This document shows, piece after piece, positions 1 to 9,126 of a DNA stretch of 64,000 bases. Each line of letters begins with the position of its first letter. The first letter of the stretch is position 1. The position numbers and the translations under genes were made by a program. This stretch comes from Bin87 sp963665395 (GTDB taxonomy: Bacteria; Chloroflexota; Dehalococcoidia; Lucifugimonadales; UBA3495). The stretch is taken from contig OY762251.1 of NCBI GenBank assembly GCA_963665395.2, positions 1,736,001 to 1,800,000 of the forward strand, given 5' to 3'. The notes under the pieces are model-generated. The model saw only the letters and a list, made by a program, of their open reading frames with translations. It was not told the DNA's origin and ran no database searches.

Positions 1-1
1 C

Positions 2-103
2 TCGGAAGGCGCGACGCGGACGTTCACCGAGGACGATACGCTGGATTGCGGCGACGTCCTGCCCGGCTTCTCCTGCGCCGTGCGGGATATTTTCGATACG
101 TAA
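2..103 (+). CDS. Uma2-like protein, C-terminal end only
   Basis: An open frame enters from the left edge and stops at TAA 101-103, giving 33 residues. The tail contains RTFTEDDTLD and GDVLPGF followed by VRDIF. This is the usual C-terminal pattern of Uma2 (DUF820) proteins, PD-(D/E)XK nuclease-fold proteins common in cyanobacteria and Chloroflexota. The catalytic part lies outside the window, so activity cannot be judged. It ends 14 bases before the acetyltransferase start, so the two may be co-transcribed. The family call rests only on this short tail. Confidence 0.55.
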   Translation, partial: SEGATRTFTEDDTLDCGDVLPGFSCAVRDIFDT

Positions 104-117
104 GCGGGCGGCGGCGT

Positions 118-570
118 ATGGCATCGGAGCACAACATCACCGTCAAACGGGTCGAAACCCCCGCCGAACTGGAGGGCGCGTTCGCCCTGCGCATCCGCGT
201 CTTCGTCGGCGAGCAGGGCGTCCCCGCTGACATCGAGCTGGACGAAGCCGACACCGCCGGCGACACCGTCCACGCCGTCGCCGTGCAGGACGGCATGGTC
301 ATCGGAACCGGCCGCCTTCTCGCCGACGTGGACGGCAAAGGCCCCCACATCGGCCGCATGGCCGTGGCGCAGGAACGTCGCCGCGACGGCATCGGCGGCC
401 GGATCCTCCGGTTCCTGGAAGACCAGGGCCGTGGGCTGGGCTACCAACAAATCACCCTCCACGCCCAGGAATACGTAAAATCCTTCTACGCCCGGCACGG
501 CTACCGCGAGGTTGGCGAAACCTTCATGGAAGCCGGCATCCCCCACCGCGAAATGGTCAAGGACTTGTAG
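118..570 (+). CDS. GNAT family N-acetyltransferase (ElaA-like)
   Basis: A 150-residue acetyl-CoA-dependent N-acetyltransferase; the acceptor is unknown. The N-terminal half has RVFVGEQGVP followed by ELDE, typical of the ElaA/YjdJ branch. The acetyl-CoA loop RRRDGIG lies near residue 84, and the C-terminal part has FYARHGY and EAGIPH. The ATG at 118 is preferred over an upstream in-frame ATG at 46, because the extension would overlap the preceding gene and adds arginine-rich sequence not expected in the family. The next gene starts two bases after its stop, suggesting a short operon. Confidence 0.85.
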   Translation: MASEHNITVKRVETPAELEGAFALRIRVFVGEQGVPADIELDEADTAGDTVHAVAVQDGMVIGTGRLLADVDGKGPHIGRMAVAQERRRDGIGGRILRFLEDQGRGLGYQQITLHAQEYVKSFYARHGYREVGETFMEAGIPHREMVKDL

Positions 571-572
571 AA

Positions 573-1061
573 ATGGGCATCCTCACCGACGACATGAAAC
601 GCGCCCTCACCCAACAGCGCCTCATCTTCGCCGCCACCGTCTGTCCCGACGGTACTCCCAACCTCTCGCCCAAGGGCACCGTCATGGTCTGGGACGACGA
701 CCATGTCCTCTTCACCGATCTCGCTTCTCCGGGCACCATGCGCAACCTGGAGCGCAACCCGTCCATAGAGATCAACACCATCGACGTCTTCGCCCGCAAG
801 GGCTACCGCTTCAAGGGCAGCGTGGTCGTCCACCAAAACGACGACCTCATGGCCGCCGTCCAGGAGCGGATGCGCAACGGCCCGTCCAACGTCACCGGCC
901 TGGCCGACCGCGTCCGCGCCGTCGTCCTCATCCGCGTCGAGCAGGCCCAGCCTCTGATCTCCCCCGGCTACTGGGGCGGCGCAACCGAGGCCGAAACCCG
1001 CGCCAACTGGGAAGACTATTGGGCCAACGTCAACGCCGACTGGCGGGAGCGAAATGGCTGA
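573..1061 (+). CDS. Pyridoxamine 5'-phosphate oxidase family protein
   Basis: A 162-residue protein of the PNPOx-like split-barrel FMN-binding fold. The N-terminal half has the family pattern of a strand (FAATVCPDGTPNLSPKG) followed by VMVWDDDHVLFTDL, and later GYRFKGSVVV. Such small proteins bind FMN or F420 and reduce varied substrates; this sequence does not identify the substrate and nothing indicates true PdxH activity. The start ATG at 573 follows the acetyltransferase stop by two bases, so the pair is probably translated from one mRNA. A palindromic repeat begins four bases after the stop. Confidence 0.8.
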   Translation: MGILTDDMKRALTQQRLIFAATVCPDGTPNLSPKGTVMVWDDDHVLFTDLASPGTMRNLERNPSIEINTIDVFARKGYRFKGSVVVHQNDDLMAAVQERMRNGPSNVTGLADRVRAVVLIRVEQAQPLISPGYWGGATEAETRANWEDYWANVNADWRERNG

Positions 1062-1064
1062 ATT

Positions 1065-1155
1065 GTCATTGCGAGGAGCGTAGCGACGTGGCAATCTCGT
1101 ACCCGGGGCGACGGCTGTTCCCTTGACGAGATTGCCACGCTGCGCTCGCAATGAC
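1065..1155. repeat. 91-bp imperfect inverted repeat, copy 1
   Basis: Starts GTCATTGCGAGGAGCG and ends CGCTCGCAATGAC, with a second inner match (GGCAATCTCG against CGAGATTGCC), so the whole element can fold into one long hairpin. A near-identical copy lies at 51443-51532. It sits between convergent genes and may serve as a terminator. It has the form of a REP/MITE-type non-coding element. Confidence 0.8.
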
Positions 1156-1163
1156 CGGATGGT

Positions 1164-1478
1164 TCACGCCACCCCCGCCGCCGCCTCTACCCCGTCCATC
1201 ACCCGCACCTCCATCTTGGCGATGTGGCTGGTGGGCCGGTCGCCCAGGGCCGTCCGCTCCGGCGACGCGAAGTAGGCGGCTTCCTTCTCGGCAATCTCGT
1301 CCGCGCTGTCGAACCGCCGCACCCAGATGAACTCCGTGCGGTCCGCGTTCACGTAGCTGGACACCACCGGGATCCCCAGCCGGTCGTGCAAAGGCCGGAT
1401 GTGCTCGTTGAACACGCCGAGCCACGAGTCCATCATCCCCCGGTTGATGGTGTAAATGCGCAGTTGGTAGGTAGCCAT
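1164..1478 (-). CDS. NIPSNAP family protein
   Basis: A 104-residue dimeric alpha-beta barrel protein. It opens MATYQLRIYTI, followed by W-L-GVFNEHIRPLHDRLGI, then FIWVRRF and an AEKEAAYFASPE-type helix, the usual NIPSNAP order. Members are thought to be small-molecule-binding or monooxygenase-like proteins; no catalytic residue can be named here. The ATG at 1478 is chosen because GGAGG lies about seven bases upstream. A longer in-frame start at 1505 has no such site. It is convergent with the PNPOx-like gene. Confidence 0.8.
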   Translation of the reverse strand: MATYQLRIYTINRGMMDSWLGVFNEHIRPLHDRLGIPVVSSYVNADRTEFIWVRRFDSADEIAEKEAAYFASPERTALGDRPTSHIAKMEVRVMDGVEAAAGVA

Positions 1479-1549
1479 GATTTGTTCCTCCGTTATTGTC
1501 TGCAATTTGTGGGATGTGTGTAGCCTTGCGATTCAGGTAGTTGTCATTT

Positions 1550-1577
1550 GTAGGGGCGAATAATTATTCGCCCCTAC
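1550..1577. repeat. 28-bp perfect palindrome, copy 1 of 6
   Basis: Each half reads GTAGGGGCGAATAA and the two halves are exact reverse complements, so the element is a loopless palindrome. Similar copies occur at 40952, 51408, 52309, 54560 and 61435, always between genes. This copy lies between the NIPSNAP and enolase-superfamily genes. Confidence 0.9.
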
Positions 1578-1621
1578 CCGCTGCGGAGAAGACCGCGACT
1601 CAATGCACCCTTCTTACAATC

Positions 1622-2707
1622 TCACGCCACCTCGTACTGCGCAATGGCGTCCTGGCTGAAGGACAGCCCCAGGCCCGGCCGGTCGGGCACCACCAGATCC
1701 CCGTCCACGATGTCCGGGGTCTCATCAAACAGCCGCAGCGACCAGGGCATATATTCCACCGTCAGCCCGTTGGGAATGGCCGAGATCGTATGCACCTGCA
1801 CCTCCGGGATCAGGTGGGACACCACCGGCAGGTTGAACGCCTCGGCCATGCCGGCGATCTTGCGGAAGGGCGTAATCCCCCCGGCCCGCAGCAGGTCAAC
1901 CATCACGATGTCGATGCTGCGCTGCTCCACCATGTGCCGGAAGGGCCGGATGCCATAGACATACTCCCCGGCGGCGATGGGCGTAACCAGCGCGTCGGCG
2001 ACCCGAGCCAGGCCCTGGTAGTCGTCCCGGGCCACCACGTCCTCCAGCCAGAACAGGTGATACTCCTCCACCATGCTACCGATCTGGATGGCCTGGTTCA
2101 CGTTCCACAGCTGGTTGATGTCACACATCAGGTCGATGTCCGGCCCGATGGCGTCCCGCAGGGTGCGGATGCGCGCCACCTCGCGGGCGGCGGTTGGTTC
2201 GGCGCCCATCTGGGTCTTCATCTGCCGGAATCCCTGCTCCACCAGTCGGGGGCCGGCTTCGGACAGGTATTCCAGGCCCATGGGCCGCATCAGGGCGCCG
2301 CTGGCGTAGGTGGGAGCGCGATCCCGGTAGCCGCCCATCAGGGAGCATACCGTCTGGTCCAGCGCCTTGCCCTTGATGTCCCACACCGCCATGTCCACCG
2401 CGGCCAGGGCCAGCGACAGTATCCCTTCCGGCCCGGCGGAGGCGCTGGCGTCCATCAGCTTGCCCCAAACCGCCTCCGGGTTCATCGGGTCCTCGCCCGA
2501 AGCCAACGCAGCCAGGTCGTCCACCGCCCGCCGCAACGCATGGACCAACGGCCCGCCGAAGAAGGTCAGGCCCACCCCGGTGATGCCCTCGTCGGTGTTC
2601 AGTTCCAGGGTGACGAACTCCCGGGTGCCCGGCTGGTCGATGCCGAGCACCAGCGGATTGTCGGCCGGGGTTTGCAGGACGCGGGTCGTGGCGGTGGTAA
2701 TCTGCAT
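1622..2707 (-). CDS. Enolase-superfamily enzyme (mandelate racemase/muconate lactonizing type)
   Basis: A 361-residue protein of the usual length for the superfamily, with an N-terminal capping domain and a C-terminal barrel. Visible motifs are a KTQ at the position of the KxK base motif, CDIN as first metal ligand, WLEDV as second, AAGEY as third, and VVSH near the C-terminus, which would supply the histidine of the mandelate racemase branch. The family abstracts an alpha proton from a carboxylate substrate, as in sugar-acid dehydratases or racemases. The substrate cannot be read from sequence. The second lysine of KxK is replaced by glutamine. SAR202-type genomes carry many such paralogues, which fits the inferred lineage. 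Confidence 0.8.
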   Translation of the reverse strand: MQITTATTRVLQTPADNPLVLGIDQPGTREFVTLELNTDEGITGVGLTFFGGPLVHALRRAVDDLAALASGEDPMNPEAVWGKLMDASASAGPEGILSLALAAVDMAVWDIKGKALDQTVCSLMGGYRDRAPTYASGALMRPMGLEYLSEAGPRLVEQGFRQMKTQMGAEPTAAREVARIRTLRDAIGPDIDLMCDINQLWNVNQAIQIGSMVEEYHLFWLEDVVARDDYQGLARVADALVTPIAAGEYVYGIRPFRHMVEQRSIDIVMVDLLRAGGITPFRKIAGMAEAFNLPVVSHLIPEVQVHTISAIPNGLTVEYMPWSLRLFDETPDIVDGDLVVPDRPGLGLSFSQDAIAQYEVA

Positions 2708-2799
2708 GGGATGCGCTCCAACTTTGGTATAGCGTAGGGCAGGTTAGCACGGGCGGCCGGCGCGGGCAACACGAATTTGCGGCCGCGCCCTTTTGCGTG

Positions 2800-2828
2800 T
2801 TGACAAGGGGCGGCAAAGGGGGTATAGT
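2800..2828 (+). promoter_or_regulatory. Strong sigma-70-type promoter of the 16S rRNA gene
   Basis: A perfect -35 hexamer TTGACA (2800-2805) and a -10 TATAGT (2823-2828) are separated by 17 bases. Transcription would begin near 2835, about 80 bases before the mature 16S 5' end. Confidence 0.85.
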
Positions 2829-2872
2829 TGCGGAACTTACCCGCCGTTGCAGGCGTTTCGCTTCCGGCGGGG

Positions 2873-2886
2873 AGGCTCCTTAACAG
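2873..2886 (+). promoter_or_regulatory. boxA-like antitermination element in the rRNA leader
   Basis: GCTCCTTAACAGC resembles the rRNA boxA consensus (TGCTCTTTAACA), where NusB-NusE load to prevent premature termination. It lies between promoter and 16S, as expected. The call rests on this match alone. Confidence 0.45.
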
Positions 2887-2911
2887 CTGAATAGTGGAAG
2901 GAAGTAAGGTT

Positions 2912-4427
<1,516 letters not shown>

Positions 4428-4651
4428 TAGGGAGACCTTAATCGGTGGACGCCGCGTCTCGCGCGAAAACCGATCCACTCCCAGGTCAATCAGCGGACGT
4501 TCCCGCCACTCGGGTCGCCGGTCGAGTCCTTAGACTCCCGCGCTCAAGAAAACGGGTTCCCTGAGAAAATCCGCTGCCCCGGCACAATCGCCGGAAAAAT
4601 CGCAAACTTCTTGCTCCCTTCCACTACTCAGCCGGTAAAGAGCCGAAATCG
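4428..4651. other. Post-16S spacer with no tRNA or 23S
   Basis: The stretch between the 16S 3' end and the terminator was read for tRNA features (the TTCGA loop with its flanking stem) and for a 23S start. None was seen. It probably holds the 3' processing region of the 16S precursor. Confidence 0.6.
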
Positions 4652-4684
4652 ACCGGGCCTTTGGCAAGAGGCCCGGTTTTCTTG
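4652..4684 (+). terminator. Rho-independent terminator of the 16S transcript
   Basis: A nine-pair stem ACCGGGCCT / AGGCCCGGT closes an eight-base loop and is followed directly by TTTTCTT. It ends the rRNA transcript before the lipoprotein gene, supporting a 16S-only transcription unit. Confidence 0.85.
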
Positions 4685-4764
4685 TATATTGACTGCCGTT
4701 TCCATGCGGATCGGCAATGCGCCCACCGCTCCAAATCCTTATACCACCCGGCGGAGTTGCCTTG

Positions 4765-5799
4765 ATGCCTGTGTCAACCCGTATGTTCCTGCCCGTCCTG
4801 CTGCTTTTCAGCGCGGCCGTCGCCGTCGCCCTGGCCTGCACTTCCCCGGAACCGGCCGCCCCCGCTGCGGTCCAAGCGCCCCCCACGGCCACGGTCGCAC
4901 CTACCGCCACTCCGACGCCGGCCCCGGCGCCCACTGACACCCCGCCACCGCCGACGGACACCCCGGTTCCGACGCCGACGCCCGCGCCAACCGCAACGCC
5001 GGTTCCCACGGCAACGCCGCCCCCAACGGTTACGCCGGTTCCCACGCCAACCCCCACTCCACTGCCCACCCTGGCGCCGGGCGAGCCGACCCGTACCCCG
5101 ACGCCCACCCCGGCCCCGACACCGACGCCGGCTCCCATCGACTCGCTGACGACGGCGGATTTGCCGGGATTGCTGCCCTCGGTAGATGACATTGCCGCTC
5201 TGGCCACCGAAACTGCCGAGGACAGCCCGGTCATCAGGACGGTAGCGCTGGCCGGCGTGTGTACCGGCGGCAGCGACAGCGAGTGCGTTTATGAGGGCGT
5301 AGCGGGCGAAGGCGAGCACACTGTCCCGCACGACGGCTTTATCGCCGGATACAAGCGTCTTACCTGGGGCGGCGGCTTGCTCAACGTGTACAGCGTCTCC
5401 GGCAGCCGCGCCTATTTCACCTTCACCTGGGTGAACCTGTACGACACCCCGGAACAGGCCCGAACCTGGGTTGATGCGCTCAAAGCCTATGACCGCCAGG
5501 CGCTGCAAGATGAGACCGACGAGTTGATCCGCGAGCTGCAACTGCCCGTCCGCGGGGTCAACATCATCACCGTCGCCGATGCCGACGCGCCCCCGCTGGG
5601 GGAGTACGCCGTGGCCAAAGACTATGCCTTTTCGGGTTCCACCGCCATCGTTGACGGACGCGAGATCAGGTTCCTGCGCGGGCGTGTGGCGGTGCGCGCC
5701 ATCGTCGCGGGCGTGTTCCGCAAAATCGACCAGGAGTCGGTGCGGGAGCTCTCTCAAATAATTGCCGACCGGATCGAACCGTTCATGCTGCAAAGATAG
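4765..5799 (+). CDS. Lipoprotein with proline/threonine-rich stalk
   Basis: The 344-residue product begins with a signal peptide ending in the lipobox VALAC (Cys about residue 25), so it should be lipid-anchored on the outer face of the membrane. Residues about 30-125 are a low-complexity stalk of repeated PTPTPAPT-type units. The remaining 215 residues form a folded domain of unknown function with three cysteines near its start. The ATG at 4765 is chosen over one at 4717 because it places the signal peptide at the N-terminus. The next gene begins 13 bases after the stop. Proline/threonine stalks carrying extracellular domains are common in Chloroflexota surface proteins. No enzymatic motif was recognised. 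Confidence 0.75.
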   Translation: MPVSTRMFLPVLLLFSAAVAVALACTSPEPAAPAAVQAPPTATVAPTATPTPAPAPTDTPPPPTDTPVPTPTPAPTATPVPTATPPPTVTPVPTPTPTPLPTLAPGEPTRTPTPTPAPTPTPAPIDSLTTADLPGLLPSVDDIAALATETAEDSPVIRTVALAGVCTGGSDSECVYEGVAGEGEHTVPHDGFIAGYKRLTWGGGLLNVYSVSGSRAYFTFTWVNLYDTPEQARTWVDALKAYDRQALQDETDELIRELQLPVRGVNIITVADADAPPLGEYAVAKDYAFSGSTAIVDGREIRFLRGRVAVRAIVAGVFRKIDQESVRELSQIIADRIEPFMLQR

Positions 5800-5812
5800 G
5801 TCAAACGGACGT

Positions 5813-6865
5813 ATGCGCATCTCCGAACTGGGCGAATTCGGCCTTATCGCGCTGGTGCAGCGTTGGACGCAGACCGACGGCGCACCAGCCGACGGGCCGT
5901 ATCGGCTGACGGTGGACAACGGCGACGACGCGGCGGCGGTTACCTTCCCCCATGGCCCGGTCACCGAGCTCTATACCACCGATACCATGGTGGCCGGCAT
6001 CCATTTCACCGGCGCCACCACTCCCTGGCGGGACCTGGGTTGGAAAGCCATCGCCTCCAACATCAGCGACGTGGCGGCCATGGGCGGCCAGCCCGGTGTT
6101 GCTCTTATCACCCTGGGGTTGCCGCCGGATACGGAGGTCTCCGACCTCGAAGAGCTGTACGCTGGTATGACCGAAATTTGCCGGCATTTCGGGGCGCGCA
6201 TCGTCGGTGGAGACATGGTGCGCTCCCCGGTGGCCTTTATCACCGTGGCCTTGACCGGCATCGCCGCCGGAGAGCCGATGCTCCGCGCCACCGCCAAGCC
6301 GGGGCACCAGGTGGGCCTGACCGGGCCGGTGGGCGGCTCCGCCGCCGGTCTGCGCGCCATGCTGGACCCGCTGTCCCAATATGAAATTACACACCCGTCA
6401 CTCCGGCGCAAGCCGGAGTCCAGGGGTAGGGGAAAGGCGGTGGAAACCCTGATTGACCGGCACCGACGGCCGCGCCCGCACATCGCCGAGGGCAAGATAC
6501 TGACCGCCGCCGGCGTCCGCTCCGCCATGGACGTCAGCGACGGCCTGGCCGACGACCTGGGCAAACTGTGCGCCGCCAGCGGAGTGAGCGCCACGCTGTG
6601 GGCCGAGCGGATCCCGGTTGAGCCGGCTCTGCAAGAAGTTTTCCCGTCCGATTGGCTTGACCTCGCGCTGTATGGCGGCGAAGATTACGTCCTGCTGTTC
6701 ACCGCGCCCGCTGCCACAATGGACGCTGCGATCAGTCAACTCCCGTCCGGAGCGGCGGTCGTCGGCGAAATAACCGCCGGCCCACCGGGTACAATATCAG
6801 TGCTCAATCCCGACGGCTCGCTCCGCCCCAAGGGCGGCGCGGGTTGGGACCATTTCAATGCCTAA
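5813..6865 (+). CDS. thiL: Thiamine-monophosphate kinase, with a repeat-encoded insert
   Basis: ThiL phosphorylates thiamine monophosphate to the active cofactor using ATP. The 350-residue product has the expected N-terminal GEFGLIALV, the metal/ATP motif NGDDAAAV, the TTDTMVAGIHF segment, SNISDVAAMGG, and later MDVSDGLADDL and YGGEDYVLLF. It is slightly longer than usual because residues about 193-212 are encoded by a REP-like palindrome that keeps the frame; the loop leads into the conserved RPRPHIAEG segment. The ATG at 5813 matches the family N-terminus. It may be cotranscribed with the upstream lipoprotein gene. Whether the insert is tolerated or removed is not known. Confidence 0.9.
   Translation: MRISELGEFGLIALVQRWTQTDGAPADGPYRLTVDNGDDAAAVTFPHGPVTELYTTDTMVAGIHFTGATTPWRDLGWKAIASNISDVAAMGGQPGVALITLGLPPDTEVSDLEELYAGMTEICRHFGARIVGGDMVRSPVAFITVALTGIAAGEPMLRATAKPGHQVGLTGPVGGSAAGLRAMLDPLSQYEITHPSLRRKPESRGRGKAVETLIDRHRRPRPHIAEGKILTAAGVRSAMDVSDGLADDLGKLCAASGVSATLWAERIPVEPALQEVFPSDWLDLALYGGEDYVLLFTAPAATMDAAISQLPSGAAVVGEITAGPPGTISVLNPDGSLRPKGGAGWDHFNA
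6393..6430. repeat. REP-like palindrome inside thiL
   Basis: The core at 6400-6419 is a near-perfect palindrome (ACTCCGGCG, CA, AGCCGGAGT), flanked by CCCGTC before and CCAGGGG after. This is the same design as the intergenic copies at 19873-19902 and 61411-61434. Here it is translated in frame as part of ThiL. Confidence 0.8.
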
Positions 6866-6976
6866 CGTCATAGGAATTACGCAGTTGAGCGCGGAACTTT
6901 ATCGATAGCAATGCTGGCGCCAGTAAAAATTCCCCTTTGCGTCTCTGTGACTTCGCGCCTTTGCGTTAAAAAATTA

Positions 6977-7525
6977 ATGGACAACAGCATCAACATCTAC
7001 ACCGACACGGCCGAAGCAACGCGCCTGGTCGGGGAAATAATCGGCCAGGAATCTGCTCCCGGCGACATCTACCTGCTCACCGGGCCCTTGGGCGCGGGCA
7101 AGACCTGCCTGACCCAGGGCATTGCCCGGGGCCTCGGTGTTCCCGGCTATGCCCGCAGCCCCACCTTCGTCCTGGTCACCCGTTACCAGGGCCGCCTCAC
7201 CATACACCACGCCGACCTGTATCGCATCGACCATCCGGCGGAGGCTTGGGACTTGGGACTGGAGGACATCATGTCCGCCGGCGAGGAAGTGCTCATCGTG
7301 GAATGGGCCGACCGAGCCGCCGACATATTCCCGGAGCGCTCCCTCTGGATTGACCTGGATTACGCCGCCGACGGCAGCCCGGCCGCGTGCGAGGTTGTGT
7401 CCGACGAGGATGGTTCCGTTCCCAGCCGCCATCGCATCGCCATCAGCAACGCGCCGGAACGCTACGCGGGATTGATGACCCGGTTGGCCGCCTTTTCATC
7501 GACCACTGCCGGAGGGCAGGCGTAA
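6977..7525 (+). CDS. tsaE: tRNA threonylcarbamoyladenosine biosynthesis ATPase TsaE
   Basis: TsaE is the ATPase of the bacterial t6A complex (TsaB-TsaD-TsaE) that modifies A37 of ANN-decoding tRNAs. The 182-residue product has the P-loop GPLGAGKT at residues 36-43, SPTFVLV about 20 residues later, HADLYRI and EWADRA, all family hallmarks. It is somewhat longer than typical TsaE because of a C-terminal extension. The ATG at 6977 is chosen because the upstream ORF extension lacks family sequence. The stop codon overlaps the tsaB start by one base (TAATG), so translation is probably coupled. Confidence 0.92.
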   Translation: MDNSINIYTDTAEATRLVGEIIGQESAPGDIYLLTGPLGAGKTCLTQGIARGLGVPGYARSPTFVLVTRYQGRLTIHHADLYRIDHPAEAWDLGLEDIMSAGEEVLIVEWADRAADIFPERSLWIDLDYAADGSPAACEVVSDEDGSVPSRHRIAISNAPERYAGLMTRLAAFSSTTAGGQA

Positions 7526-8226
7526 TGCTGCTGGCAATTGACACGTCATCGCGCTACGGCGGCGCGGCGTTGGCCGACGAGAACGGCCCGGTCGTCGAAG
7601 CCCGGCTGTGGCGTTCCACCGCCAACCACACGGCGCAACTGATGCCGGCGGTGGCCGAATTGCTGGCGTCCCGGAGCTTGGCAGCCGCCGAGCTTGGCGG
7701 CGTTGCCGTAGCCCTGGGGCCGGGGCCTTTCAGCGCGTTGCGGGTCGGAGTCAGCGCGGCCAAAGGGCTGGCCATGGCCGGCGGGCTGCCCATCGTCGGC
7801 GTTGACACCCTGGCCCTGGAAGCGGGGCCGCACTTGACCGCCGATGGGGTCGTAGCGGCTTGGCTGGACGCCGGCCGCAACGAGGTGGCCTCTGGCTGGT
7901 TCGACGGCGAAGGCCACCGCGTCACCGAGGATGTCATCGCGCCACCCGAGGAACTGCTGCAACAGGACGCCGCGGACTTCCCGTCGGTCGTCTATTGCGG
8001 TGAAGCGGTCCATGCTCGAACCGCCGTCATCCGGGACGGTCCGTCCGGCAAAGCGACCATTGCGCCGTGGACGCCGGCGACTCGCCTGTGGCAGTTGGCC
8101 GCCGCCGGCGCCGGGCGCATCAACCGGAGCGAAGCCGACGATCTATCCACCCTGCAACCCTACTACCTGCGGATGCCCACCATCGGCGCGCCACGCCAGC
8201 GTGACCGAGTGCGGCAGGGCCGTTAA
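7525..8226 (+). CDS. tsaB: tRNA threonylcarbamoyladenosine biosynthesis protein TsaB
   Basis: TsaB is the inactive paralogue of TsaD that scaffolds the t6A-forming complex. The 233-residue product starts MLLAIDTSSRYGGAAL, the ASKHA phosphate-1 motif, and has GPGPFSALRVG near residue 70 followed by AAKGLA, both strongly conserved in TsaB. The start at 7525 overlaps the tsaE stop by one base, and GGAGGG lies just upstream. tsaD is not in this window. A REP-like palindrome follows two bases after the stop and may act as terminator. Confidence 0.92.
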   Translation: MLLAIDTSSRYGGAALADENGPVVEARLWRSTANHTAQLMPAVAELLASRSLAAAELGGVAVALGPGPFSALRVGVSAAKGLAMAGGLPIVGVDTLALEAGPHLTADGVVAAWLDAGRNEVASGWFDGEGHRVTEDVIAPPEELLQQDAADFPSVVYCGEAVHARTAVIRDGPSGKATIAPWTPATRLWQLAAAGAGRINRSEADDLSTLQPYYLRMPTIGAPRQRDRVRQGR

Positions 8227-8227
8227 T

Positions 8228-8272
8228 CCCCTCTCCCTTGATGGGAGAGGGTTAGGGTTAGGGTGAGGGTGA
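8228..8272. repeat. REP family A (CCCTCTCCC hairpin with GGGTGAGGGTG tail)
   Basis: CCCTCTCCCTTGATGGGAGAGGG forms a nine-pair hairpin, followed by a TTAGGG/GGGTGAGGG tail. The same design recurs at 22661, 24414, 35027 and as the core of the tandem array at 53261. It is always at gene ends. Confidence 0.85.
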
Positions 8273-8307
8273 AACGCAAAGCAAAACCAACAGGAGCTAT
8301 CTACCCC

Positions 8308-8760
8308 ATGGAACGAACTTTCGTCGCCATCAAGCCCGACGGCGTGCAGCGCGGCCTCATCGGCGAGGTTATCTCCCGGCTCGAAAGGCGCGGCCTGAAG
8401 CTGGTCGCCGTCCGCCTGATGCAGGTTGACGAAGACCTGGCCGGCCGGCACTACGCCGAACACGTCAACCGGCCCTTTTTCCCGTCACTGGTGTCGTTCA
8501 TTACCTCCGGCCCCATCGTGGCGATGATCTGGGAGGCCAACAACGCGGTGGCGCTGGCCCGCCAGACCATGGGGAGCACCAACCCGGCCGAGGCGGCGCC
8601 CGGCACCATCCGGGGCGACCTGGGGATAGACATCGGACGCAACATCGTCCACGGCTCCGACGGCCTGGAGTCGGCGGAACGGGAAATCGGCCTGTTCTTC
8701 GGGGAAGGGGACGCGCTGGATTATTCCCGCAGCGCCGACCCGTGGATTACAGAATCCTGA
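8308..8760 (+). CDS. ndk: Nucleoside-diphosphate kinase
   Basis: Ndk transfers the gamma phosphate between nucleoside triphosphates and diphosphates through a phosphohistidine. The 150-residue product begins MERTFVAIKPDGVQRGLIG and carries the active-site motif NIVHGSD, with the catalytic histidine at residue 115, and IGLFF near the C-terminus. The length is typical. The ATG at 8308 has CAGGAG 11 bases upstream; an upstream in-frame extension is not conserved sequence. The 3' end overlaps the convergent rsfS gene by 14 bases. Confidence 0.95.
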   Translation: MERTFVAIKPDGVQRGLIGEVISRLERRGLKLVAVRLMQVDEDLAGRHYAEHVNRPFFPSLVSFITSGPIVAMIWEANNAVALARQTMGSTNPAEAAPGTIRGDLGIDIGRNIVHGSDGLESAEREIGLFFGEGDALDYSRSADPWITES

Positions 8761-9112
8761 CCACCTGGGGAGCCCGGCTCCACAAGCGTTCCAGCCCAAA
8801 GAACTCCCGCTCCTCCGGCCCGAAGATGTGCACGATCACATCCGCAAAGTCCAGCAGCACCCAACCGGAGGCGGGGGTCCCCTCCCGGTGGTGGCGAGCC
8901 ACGCCGGCTTCCTCCATAGCGTCGGACAGGTCCTCTTCCAACGCCTCGATCTGGCGCACTGAGTCGGCAGTCATCACGACAAAATAGTCGGCGAACACCG
9001 TCAACTGCCGCAGGTCCAGCATCACGATGTCCGAGGCCAGCTTGTCGGCGGCCAAGTCCACGGCCAAGCGGGCCACGTCGGCGGGTGTCAGGGTGTCAGC
9101 GGTGGTGGTCAT
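8747..9112 (-). CDS. rsfS: Ribosomal silencing factor RsfS (Iojap family)
   Basis: RsfS binds ribosomal protein uL14 and blocks joining of the subunits when nutrients are short. The 121-residue product has DIVMLDLRQLTVFADYFVV, SVRQIEALE, SGWVLLDFADVIVHIF and EREFFGLERLW, matching the family along its whole length. It is transcribed toward ndk and the two coding regions share 14 bases at their 3' ends. A small coiled-coil membrane protein gene lies 14 bases upstream on the same strand, suggesting a two-gene operon. Confidence 0.93.
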   Translation of the reverse strand: MTTTADTLTPADVARLAVDLAADKLASDIVMLDLRQLTVFADYFVVMTADSVRQIEALEEDLSDAMEEAGVARHHREGTPASGWVLLDFADVIVHIFGPEEREFFGLERLWSRAPQVVRIL

Positions 9113-9126
9113 GGTGTCGGGTTGGC

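Noticed and set aside
4428..4651. Possible tRNA genes between the 16S and its terminator
   Set aside because: No T-loop or acceptor stem could be found and the terminator follows.
4774..5964. Long minus-strand open frames opposite the lipoprotein
   Set aside because: They are generated by the proline/threonine codon repeats of the stalk and give a glycine/arginine-rich artificial product.
8250..8265. TTAGGGTTAGGG telomere-like sequence
   Set aside because: It is the tail of a REP family A element and other copies read TCAGGGTGAGGG or TTGGGGTGAGGG.
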